DNA from: Myxococcales bacterium
Lineage (GTDB): Bacteria; Myxococcota; Myxococcia; Myxococcales; Anaeromyxobacteraceae
NCBI GenBank assembly: GCA_021784495.1
Contig: JAJXSQ010000149.1
Span: 1 to 5,884, forward strand
Direction: 5' to 3'
DNA length: 5,884 nt
The first letter of the stretch is position 1. Each line of letters opens with the position of its first letter. Made by a program: the position numbers and the translations under genes. This document shows positions 1 through 5,393 of this stretch, one piece after another. A model generated the notes under the pieces. It had not been told where the DNA came from and made no database searches. It saw nothing but the letters and a program-made list of their open reading frames with translations.

Positions 1-1317
1 CCGCGCCCCCCGCGCTTCGACCACGAGCCGGCCGGGGCGGCGGGGCCGCAGCTCCCGGCCGGCGAGCCGCCCCCGGCGCCGGAGCTGCCGCAGGAGGACG
101 AGGGCTCCTTCGCCGACCTCCTCGCCGGCGCCGGCGGGCCCGGCCCGGCGCGCCGCCGCTTCCAGGCGGGCGAGAAGGTCGCCGGCAAGATCATCCAGAT
201 CGGCCAGGAGGTCACCTTCCTCGACCTGGGGAGCGGCCTCGCCGACGGGATGATCGAGACCCTCGAGCTCCAGGACGCCGAGGGGAAGGTCGCCGCCCGG
301 GTGAACGACATCCTCGACGCGGTGGTGGTGCGGGGCGGCGACCGGGGCGTGCTCGTCTCGATCGGCCGCGCCAGCGCCACCTCCCGCGACCACGCGCGCG
401 AGGCGGTGATCGACGCCGCGACCACCGGCCTGCCGGTCGAGGGGCTGGTGAAGGCGGTCAACAAGGGCGGGCTGGAGGTCGAGATCCACGGCGTCCGCGC
501 CTTCTGCCCGATGTCCCAGATCGACGTCCGCTTCGTGGGCGACGCCGCGGCGCTGGTCGGCCAGAAGCTCCAGTTCCGCGTCCAGAAGGCCGACGACCGC
601 GACGTGGTGCTCTCGCGCCGGGCGCTCCTCGAGGCGGAGCGCGCCGAGCGGGCGAAGGCCACCCGCGGCCGGCTCGCCCCGGGGGCGGTCTTCGAGGGGA
701 CGGTGACCAGCGTCCAGGACTACGGCGCGTTCGTCGACATCGGCGGCCTGGAGGGGCTGGTCCACGTCTCCGAGCTGGCCTGGGACCGGACCTCGAAGCC
801 GCAGGACCTGCTCCGGAGCGGCGACGCCGTCACGGTCACCGTGCTCCGGATCGACGAGGATCCGCGGAAGGGGGAGCGCATCGCCCTCTCGGTGAAAGCG
901 CTGGTGCCGCGCCCCGAGCCGAAGCCGCCCGAGCCGGGCGCCGAGCGGCCGGCGCGCCCCGCCCCGCCCACCCCCCCGCGCGCCGGCGAGGTGGTCGAGG
1001 CGACCGTCGACAAGATCGAGCCCTTCGGGGTCTTCGTGCGGTTCGCCGGCGGGCGCGGCCTGGTGCCGGCCTCCGAGACCGGCACCCCCCACGGCACCGA
1101 CCTGCGCCGGGCCTTCAAGCCGGGCGACGCCTTCCCGGCCCTGGTGCTCCAGATCGACGAGCAGGGGCGCTACCGGCTCTCCCGCTCCGGCGCGGCCGAC
1201 GCCGCGGAGCGGGCCGACGCCCGCGCCTACATGGAGTCGGCGAAGCCGCGCGGCGGCGGCAAGGGGTTCGGGACGCTCGGCGACCTGCTCCGCAAGAAGC
1301 TCGGCGACGGGTCGTAG
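1..1317 (+). CDS. S1 RNA-binding domain protein, 5'-truncated by window edge
   Basis: The reading frame is open from base 1 to a TAG at 1315-1317, giving 438 visible residues; the start lies upstream. The ATG at 250 (visible residue 84) is not a credible start because it falls inside the first S1 domain. Four S1 (OB-fold) domains can be seen, at about residues 54-125, 143-205, 227-300 and 329-395. The third is the most canonical, with GTVTSVQDYGAFVDIGG followed by GLVHVSEL. The N-terminal part is Pro/Ala/Glu-rich with an acidic patch (QEDEGSFADLL), and a Pro/Arg-rich linker of about 25 residues separates domains 3 and 4. The C-terminus ends in a basic, glycine-rich tail with GFGTLGDLLRKK. Proteins of this type bind single-stranded RNA and act at the ribosome or in mRNA handling. 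It resembles ribosomal protein S1 relatives with fewer than six domains. I do not call it rpsA, because the N-terminus is missing and the linkers are unlike E. coli S1. Confidence 0.9.
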   Translation, partial: PRPPRFDHEPAGAAGPQLPAGEPPPAPELPQEDEGSFADLLAGAGGPGPARRRFQAGEKVAGKIIQIGQEVTFLDLGSGLADGMIETLELQDAEGKVAARVNDILDAVVVRGGDRGVLVSIGRASATSRDHAREAVIDAATTGLPVEGLVKAVNKGGLEVEIHGVRAFCPMSQIDVRFVGDAAALVGQKLQFRVQKADDRDVVLSRRALLEAERAERAKATRGRLAPGAVFEGTVTSVQDYGAFVDIGGLEGLVHVSELAWDRTSKPQDLLRSGDAVTVTVLRIDEDPRKGERIALSVKALVPRPEPKPPEPGAERPARPAPPTPPRAGEVVEATVDKIEPFGVFVRFAGGRGLVPASETGTPHGTDLRRAFKPGDAFPALVLQIDEQGRYRLSRSGAADAAERADARAYMESAKPRGGGKGFGTLGDLLRKKLGDGS

Positions 1318-1336
1318 CGACCTCGCGAATTCCTGC

Positions 1337-1354
1337 GATCGGGACTGGATCGGG
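1337..1354 (+). repeat. Direct repeat GATCGGG x2, 11-bp spacing, upstream of pckG
   Basis: GATCGGG occurs at 1337-1343 and again at 1348-1354, so the copies start 11 bases apart, about one helical turn. The second copy overlaps the putative -35 box of pckG. This arrangement would suit two protomers of a regulator binding one face of the DNA. With only seven identical bases in GC-rich sequence, chance is a real alternative. Confidence 0.3.
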
Positions 1355-1375
1355 TGGGGCCGGGTGCGATAGCCT
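1346..1375 (+). promoter_or_regulatory. Weak sigma70-type promoter candidate for pckG
   Basis: In the 136-base gap between the S1 gene and pckG, TGGATC (1346-1351) and TAGCCT (1370-1375) are separated by 18 bases. Each matches its consensus (TTGACA, TATAAT) at three of six positions. A transcript would begin near 1382 and carry a leader of about 70 bases. A gap this long in such a compact region argues that pckG has its own promoter. The exact boxes are a guess, because weak matches occur readily by chance. Confidence 0.3.
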
Positions 1376-1453
1376 CCACGCCCCGCGCCGGCATGCGCAG
1401 GCGCGCGGTTCCAGGCTCTTTTCTCGTCAATCCGCAGAAGCGAGGATCCCCTG

Positions 1454-3238
1454 ATGTCCCAGACCGCCCCCACGAAGAACCCCCACCTGCTCCGCTGGGT
1501 GGACGAGTCCGCCAAGCTCTGCAAGCCCGACCGCGTCCTCTGGTGCGACGGGTCCGCGGAGGAGAAGCGGCGGCTCACCGAGGTGGCGGTCGAGTCCGAG
1601 GTCCTGATCCCGCTCGACCAGAAGAAGTGGCCGGGCTGCCACTACCACCACTCGAACCCGTCGGACGTCGCCCGGGTCGAGCACCTCACCTTCATCTGCA
1701 CCCCCACCAGGGACGAGGCCGGGCCGACCAACAACTGGATGGCCCCGGCCGACGCCTACCGGAAGCTCTCGGCGATCTACGACGGCTCGATGCGCGGCCG
1801 GACGATGTACGTCGTCCCCTACGTCATGGGCCCGGCCGACTCCCCCTTCTCCAAGGTGGGGATCGAGATCACCGACTCGGTCTACGTCGCGCTCAACATG
1901 GGGATCATGACGCGGATGGGGACGATCGCGCTCGACCGGCTCGGCCCCTCCTCGGACGAGTTCAACCGCGGCCTCCACGCGGTCGCCGACTGCAACCCGG
2001 AGCGGCGCTTCATCTGCCACTTCCCGCAGGACAACACCATCTGGTCGGTCGGCTCGGGGTACGGCGGGAACGCCCTCCTCGGCAAGAAGTGCCTGGCGCT
2101 GCGCATCGCCAGCTACCTGGCCCGCGGCGAGGGCTGGCTCGCCGAGCACATGCTGATCCTCGAGGCCGAGAGCCCGCAGGGCGAGGTCTCCTACGTCGCC
2201 GCGGCCTTCCCCTCGGCCTGCGGCAAGACCAACTTCGCGATGATGATCCCGCCGAAGGCCTTCGAGGGCTGGCGGATCCGGACGGTGGGCGACGACATCG
2301 CCTGGCTGCGGGTCGGCGAGGGCGGGCAGCTCTGGGCGGTCAACCCCGAGGCCGGCTACTTCGGCGTCGTCCCGGGCACCAACTTCAAGACCAACCCGAA
2401 CGCCATGCACTCGGCGGAGCGGGACACCATCTTCACCAACGTCGCCCGCACCCGCGGCGGCGACGTCTGGTGGGAGGGGAAGGACGAGGAGGCCCCCGAC
2501 GAGCTGATCGACTGGAAGGGCGCCGTCTGGAAGAAGGGCTCGCAGGAGAAGGCGGCCCACCCGAACAGCCGCTTCACCGCGCCGATGGTGAACAACCCGG
2601 CGCTGTCGCGCTTCGCCGCCGATCCGAAGGGGGTGCCGATCTCGGCGCTGATCTTCGGGGGGCGGCGCTCGACCACGATGCCGCTCGCCCTCCAGTCCTT
2701 CAACTGGACCCACGGCGTCTACCTGGCCTCGACGCTCGGCTCCGAGACCACCGCGGCGGCGACCGGCGCGGTCGGCGTGGTCCGGCGCGATCCGATGGCC
2801 ATGCTCCCCTTCATCGGCTACGACGCCGGGACCTACCTCCAGCACTGGCTCGACATGCAGGGCCGGATCCCGAACCCGCCCAAGATCTTCATGGTCAACT
2901 GGTTCCGGAAGGGCGGGGACGGCAAGTTCCTCTGGCCCGGCTACGGCGAGAACATGCGGGTCCTGAAGTGGATCCTCGACCGGAGCCACGGGCGGGTCGG
3001 CGCGGTGGAGACGCTCCTCGGCCACGTCCCCCGGGTGGAGGACCTGAACCTCGGCGGGCTCTCCCTGCCGCTGGAGACCGTCCGGGAGACGATGCGGGTC
3101 GACCTCGCGGAGTGGGAGCACGAGCTGGAGAGCCAGCAGGAGTGGTTCGACAAGCTCGGCCCCACGCTCCCGCGGGCCATCCAGCTCCAGCGCGACGTCC
3201 TGCTGGAGCGGGTCCGGACGGCGCGCAGGGTGAAGTAG
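1454..3238 (+). CDS. pckG: Phosphoenolpyruvate carboxykinase (GTP)
   Basis: This 594-residue cytosolic enzyme converts oxaloacetate and GTP to phosphoenolpyruvate, CO2 and GDP, the entry step of gluconeogenesis; it can also run in the anaplerotic direction. The length is close to the usual 600-620 of GTP-dependent PEPCKs, so the protein looks complete. Family signatures occur in order: ARVE near residue 73 (R74, substrate-binding region), SGYGGNALLGKK (201-212), LAEHML (229-234), the P-loop AFPSACGKTN (251-260) with the reactive cysteine at C256, the kinase-2 motif VGDDIAW (278-284), GTNFKTNPNAM (308-318), NSRF (371-374), FGGRRSTTMP (401-410) and NWFRK...LWPGYGENMRVLKW (482-506). By alignment with the animal enzymes, K212, H232 and D281 are the likely Mn2+ ligands, and all are present. 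The ATG follows GAGGA (1442-1446) by seven bases, a good ribosome binding site. A 12-bp hairpin lies just after the stop. No ATP-type PEPCK signature is seen. Confidence 0.98.
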   Translation: MSQTAPTKNPHLLRWVDESAKLCKPDRVLWCDGSAEEKRRLTEVAVESEVLIPLDQKKWPGCHYHHSNPSDVARVEHLTFICTPTRDEAGPTNNWMAPADAYRKLSAIYDGSMRGRTMYVVPYVMGPADSPFSKVGIEITDSVYVALNMGIMTRMGTIALDRLGPSSDEFNRGLHAVADCNPERRFICHFPQDNTIWSVGSGYGGNALLGKKCLALRIASYLARGEGWLAEHMLILEAESPQGEVSYVAAAFPSACGKTNFAMMIPPKAFEGWRIRTVGDDIAWLRVGEGGQLWAVNPEAGYFGVVPGTNFKTNPNAMHSAERDTIFTNVARTRGGDVWWEGKDEEAPDELIDWKGAVWKKGSQEKAAHPNSRFTAPMVNNPALSRFAADPKGVPISALIFGGRRSTTMPLALQSFNWTHGVYLASTLGSETTAAATGAVGVVRRDPMAMLPFIGYDAGTYLQHWLDMQGRIPNPPKIFMVNWFRKGGDGKFLWPGYGENMRVLKWILDRSHGRVGAVETLLGHVPRVEDLNLGGLSLPLETVRETMRVDLAEWEHELESQQEWFDKLGPTLPRAIQLQRDVLLERVRTARRVK

Positions 3239-3248
3239 GCGCCGCGCC

Positions 3249-3276
3249 CGGCGGGGCGGGTCCTCCCGTCCCGCCG
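3249..3276 (+). terminator. Strong GC hairpin after pckG, no U-tract
   Basis: Ten bases past the pckG stop, 3249-3260 pairs with 3265-3276 around the four-base loop TCCT. The 12-bp stem is almost all G-C, with one G-U pair (G3256 with T3269). No run of T follows, so it is not a textbook intrinsic terminator. It could terminate in a GC-rich organism, protect the 3' end of the pckG mRNA, or influence translation of the next gene, whose start lies only 25 bases beyond. Confidence 0.45.
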
Positions 3277-3290
3277 CGGCCCGCCCGGCC

Positions 3291-3294
3291 GGAG
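3291..3294 (+). promoter_or_regulatory. Ribosome binding site GGAG for the NRDE gene
   Basis: GGAG lies seven bases before the GTG at 3302. It supports that codon as the start, in agreement with the family rule that the protein begins Met-Cys-Thr. Confidence 0.6.
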
Positions 3295-3301
3295 CCCCCG
3301 C

Positions 3302-4039
3302 GTGTGCACCCTGGCGCTCTCCCTCGGGGTCGACCGCCGCTGGCCGGTGGTGCTGGCGGCGAACCGCGACGAGCGCCCGCGCCGCCTCGCCGAGGGCTGG
3401 GCGCTCCGGAGCACCCCGGGCGGCGGGCGGATGGTCGCCCCGCGCGACCTCCTCGCCGGCGGGACCTGGATCGGCGTCTCCTCGACCGGCCTCCTCGCCG
3501 CGATCACCAACCACTACGCGCCCGGGGGCCGCTTCCCGGATCCGCGCCGGCGCTCGCGCGGCGAGCTGGTCCCGCTCGCCCTCGAGGCGCCCTCGGTCGA
3601 GGCGGCCGCCGCGGCGCTCGGCGCCCTCGACCCCGCCGCCTTCAACCCCTTCCACCTGGTCGTCGCCGACGGCTCCGGCGGGCTCCTCTGGTGGTACGAC
3701 GGCGACGACGCCGCGCTGGAGCGGCTCGGCGCCGGCCTCCACCTGGTGACCGAGGTCTCCGCCCACGGCGCCGGCCCGCGCGGCGACCTGCTCCGGAGCC
3801 GCTGGCCGGTGGAGCTCGCGGGGGCGAGGCTCCGGGAGGTGCTCGCCCTCCACGCGCCGCCCCACCCCGCCGCCACCTGCGTCCACCGCGAGCCGCTCTA
3901 CGGCACGCGCTCCTCGGCCATCCTCCGCCTGCCGCGCGACCTCGCCCACGCGGAGCTCCTCGTCGCCGACGGCCACCCCTGCCTCGCCCCGTTCGAGGAC
4001 CGCTCGACCCTCCTCGCCGCGCTCGCCAGAACGGCTTGA
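3302..4039 (+). CDS. NRDE (TANGO2-like) family protein
   Basis: This 245-residue protein belongs to the NRDE/TANGO2 family, named for its Asn-Arg-Asp-Glu motif and related in fold to Ntn hydrolases. Eukaryotic TANGO2 has been linked to Golgi organisation and to haem or lipid metabolism; the bacterial role is not settled. Family hallmarks are all present: the Met-Cys-Thr start (C2 would become the N-terminal residue once Met is removed), LAANRDE (18-24), RDLLAGGTWIGVS (48-60), AITNHY (67-72), SRGELV (85-90), FNPFHLVVAD (114-123) and YGTRSSAIL (200-208). The length fits the usual 240-270 and the frame is intact. There is no signal peptide or membrane segment, so it is probably cytosolic. The GTG start is chosen because it gives Cys at position 2 and has GGAG seven bases upstream. 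It is separated from the downstream DUF971 gene by only 35 bases, suggesting co-transcription. The substrate is unknown. Confidence 0.92.
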   Translation: MCTLALSLGVDRRWPVVLAANRDERPRRLAEGWALRSTPGGGRMVAPRDLLAGGTWIGVSSTGLLAAITNHYAPGGRFPDPRRRSRGELVPLALEAPSVEAAAAALGALDPAAFNPFHLVVADGSGGLLWWYDGDDAALERLGAGLHLVTEVSAHGAGPRGDLLRSRWPVELAGARLREVLALHAPPHPAATCVHREPLYGTRSSAILRLPRDLAHAELLVADGHPCLAPFEDRSTLLAALARTA

Positions 4040-4074
4040 CGGCGGCGGCCCGGCGGGGCAGGTAAGGACCCACC

Positions 4075-4410
4075 ATGGGACTCCTCGACCGGATCCAGTT
4101 CGCGGCGGCGCCCGTCGAGCCGCCCGAGGCGATCGACGTCACCGAGCGGCAGGAGCTGGCGATCCTCTGGCCGGGCGGGCAGCGCGCGGTCGTCCCGTCG
4201 AAGCGGCTGCGCGACCTCTGCCCCTGCGCGAGCTGCGTCGAGGAGGGGACGGGGCGCAAGCTGCTCGACCCCGCGACCATCCCCGACGACGTCCGCCCGA
4301 CCTCCATCCAGCCGGTCGGCAACTACGCGATCCAGATCTTCTGGTCCGACGGCCACTCGACCGGCCTCTACACCTGGCGGGCGCTCCGCGAGGCGAGCGG
4401 GCTCCGGTAG
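4075..4410 (+). CDS. DUF971 (GBBH-like N-terminal domain) protein, putative Zn-binding
   Basis: This is a small 111-residue protein formed almost entirely by the DUF971 domain, the same fold as the N-terminal domain of gamma-butyrobetaine hydroxylase. Diagnostic features are LAILWPGGQRAVVPSKRLRDLCPCASC (in parts from residue 28 to 54), then IQPVGNYAIQIFWSDGHSTGLYTW (in parts from 78 to 101). Cysteines 49, 51 and 54 with His94 match the Cys-x-Cys-x2-Cys...His zinc site known from gamma-butyrobetaine hydroxylase. No catalytic Fe/2-oxoglutarate dioxygenase domain follows, so the protein is not itself a hydroxylase. In other bacteria the domain can be fused to Mrp/ApbC-type Fe-S ATPases, hinting at metal or Fe-S biology, but nothing here proves that. 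AAGGA (4064-4068) lies six bases before the ATG. The gene follows the NRDE gene by 35 bases and converges on the HD gene across 23 GC-rich bases that show no clear terminator. Confidence 0.93.
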   Translation: MGLLDRIQFAAAPVEPPEAIDVTERQELAILWPGGQRAVVPSKRLRDLCPCASCVEEGTGRKLLDPATIPDDVRPTSIQPVGNYAIQIFWSDGHSTGLYTWRALREASGLR

Positions 4411-4433
4411 CGCCGCGGCGGCGCCGGCCCGGG

Positions 4434-5336
4434 TCAGGGGCTCGCGCGCGGGGAGGCCACCGGCGTGTGCCGGTTCACCTCCGGCACCTGCCCGCCCCGG
4501 CTCGCCGCGAGCTGGACGGTGCGCGGGTCTCCCCGACCGCCGCGGAGGGCGTGGACGAGCAGCCGGACGGTGCCGAGGTCGGCGGTCCGCTCGCGCGCCT
4601 CGGCGGCCAGCACGTCGACCGCCGCGCGCGCGTCGTAGGCGTCGGAGCGGTAGGGGCGCTCCGCGGTGAGGGCGGCGAACGCGCTGGCGATCGCCACCAC
4701 CTCGACCGAGCGCGACGGCGCCGCGGCGAGGAGCGGGTAGCCCTGGCCGCAGCGGTGGTGGTGGCCGTGGGCCGCCGCCACCGCCGGGTGATCGCCGAGC
4801 CGCGCCGCGAGGTGGAAGGCGCCGAGGATCGGGTGGCTGGCCACCTCGGCCACCTCCGCGCCGCTCAGGCGATCGCGGTTGCGGGCGAGGCGGAGCGGGA
4901 GGTGGCGCATCCCGAGGTCGTGGAGCAGCCCGGCGGCGGCGAGGTCCGGCACCCCGCGCGCGTCGCCGACGGCGGCCAGGAGCATCCGCACCGCGACGGC
5001 GGCGGTCGCCAGCGCGTGGACGTGGAGCGCCGGCGCGGCGCGGGCGACGGCGGCGAGCTCCTCGAAGAGCGCCTCCGGCAGCCGCACCTCGAGGAGCGCC
5101 CGCTCCACCGCGGCGCGGATCCCGGCCCCGGCGAAGAGGTGGCGGTACACGGGCGCCTCGAGCGGCGCGCCGATCTCGGCGGCCAGCCGGGTCGCCCCGA
5201 GCGCCACCCGGGGGAGCGCCGGCGCGGCGACGGCCGCCTCGGCGATCGACCGCGCCGACAGCACCGCCCCGGCGCGCGCGAGGACGCCCCCGCGGCTGTC
5301 GATGAGATCCTGGCCGAGCGTCACCCGATCGAGCAT
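4434..5336 (-). CDS. Degenerate HD-GYP-like (HD domain) protein
   Basis: This 300-residue protein has the plan of an HD-GYP protein, the class that hydrolyses cyclic-di-GMP. Residues 1-55 look like the common N-terminal segment (LGQDLIDSRGGVLARAGAVL). The HD-GYP core runs from about residue 100 to 235, with H107, LLHDLGM (137-143; H139, D140), SHP (167-169), HHHRCGQGYP (192-201) and LTAERPYR (223-230). Residues 270-296 resemble the tail seen after HD-GYP cores (RTVQLAASRGGQVPEVNRH). Departures from consensus are several: the Lys of HDxGK is M143; HHExxDGxGYP has no Glu or Asp and appears one residue short; and the metal-binding Asp before the ALT segment is S218. Loss of phosphodiesterase activity is therefore likely, though HD itself and several His ligands remain. 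No signal peptide or receiver domain is seen. The ATG at 5336 is the first possible start, because an in-frame TAG lies four codons upstream. There is no good Shine-Dalgarno sequence. The gene lies 57 bases downstream of smpB on the same strand. Confidence 0.85.
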   Translation of the reverse strand: MLDRVTLGQDLIDSRGGVLARAGAVLSARSIAEAAVAAPALPRVALGATRLAAEIGAPLEAPVYRHLFAGAGIRAAVERALLEVRLPEALFEELAAVARAAPALHVHALATAAVAVRMLLAAVGDARGVPDLAAAGLLHDLGMRHLPLRLARNRDRLSGAEVAEVASHPILGAFHLAARLGDHPAVAAAHGHHHRCGQGYPLLAAAPSRSVEVVAIASAFAALTAERPYRSDAYDARAAVDVLAAEARERTADLGTVRLLVHALRGGRGDPRTVQLAASRGGQVPEVNRHTPVASPRASP

Positions 5337-5345
5337 CGGTGCCCG

Positions 5346-5354
5346 ACGCTAGCA
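5346..5354 (-). promoter_or_regulatory. Extended -10-like TGCTAGCGT close to the HD gene start
   Basis: Read on the minus strand, TGCTAGCGT runs from 5354 down to 5346: TG, one base, then TAGCGT, which keeps the T, A and final T of TATAAT. Nine bases separate it from the ATG at 5336, so transcription would begin about two or three bases before the start codon. No convincing -35 box is seen 16-18 bases upstream. It is tentative. Confidence 0.25.
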
Positions 5355-5393
5355 CCCCCGCCCGCGGTCCGCGCGAGCGCCCCGTCCGGGATC

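Noticed and set aside
250..1317. ATG at 250 as the start of the S1-domain gene
   Set aside because: The frame is open to base 1, and residues encoded by about 160-249 form the first half of an S1 domain (GEKVAGKIIQIGQEVTFLDL). Starting at 250 would cut that domain.
1318..1345. Terminator after the S1-domain gene
   Set aside because: Only a four-base TCGC/GCGA pairing with an eight-base loop and no T-run is present; this is too weak to call.
1427..3976. An 849-codon open frame on the minus strand antisense to pckG and the NRDE gene
   Set aside because: Strong G/C bias at third codon positions removes stops from the opposite strand. The product is repetitive (Val/Ala/Arg/Glu/Gly-rich), has no family motif and spans two unrelated genes.
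1354..4065. A 903-codon open frame on the plus strand overlapping pckG and the NRDE gene
   Set aside because: Its translation is low-complexity Arg/Pro/Gly/Ala with no domain, as expected for an out-of-frame read of GC-rich coding sequence. The true frames carry unmistakable PEPCK and NRDE motifs.
4411..4433. Self-complementary GC sequence (CGCCGCGGCG) between the convergent DUF971 and HD genes as a bidirectional terminator
   Set aside because: The perfect palindrome has no loop and the alternative stems are four bases with mismatches. There is no T-run on either strand, so a terminator is not supported.
4879..5352. Plus-strand open frames opposite the HD gene and smpB (also 5339-5770)
   Set aside because: They are Arg/Ser/Ala-rich with no motif, directly antisense to well-supported genes.
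3898..5355. A 485-codon minus-strand open frame covering the HD gene and the DUF971 gene
   Set aside because: It is Arg/Gly/Ala/Pro low-complexity and out of frame with the recognisable HD-GYP-like gene; it is a shadow frame.
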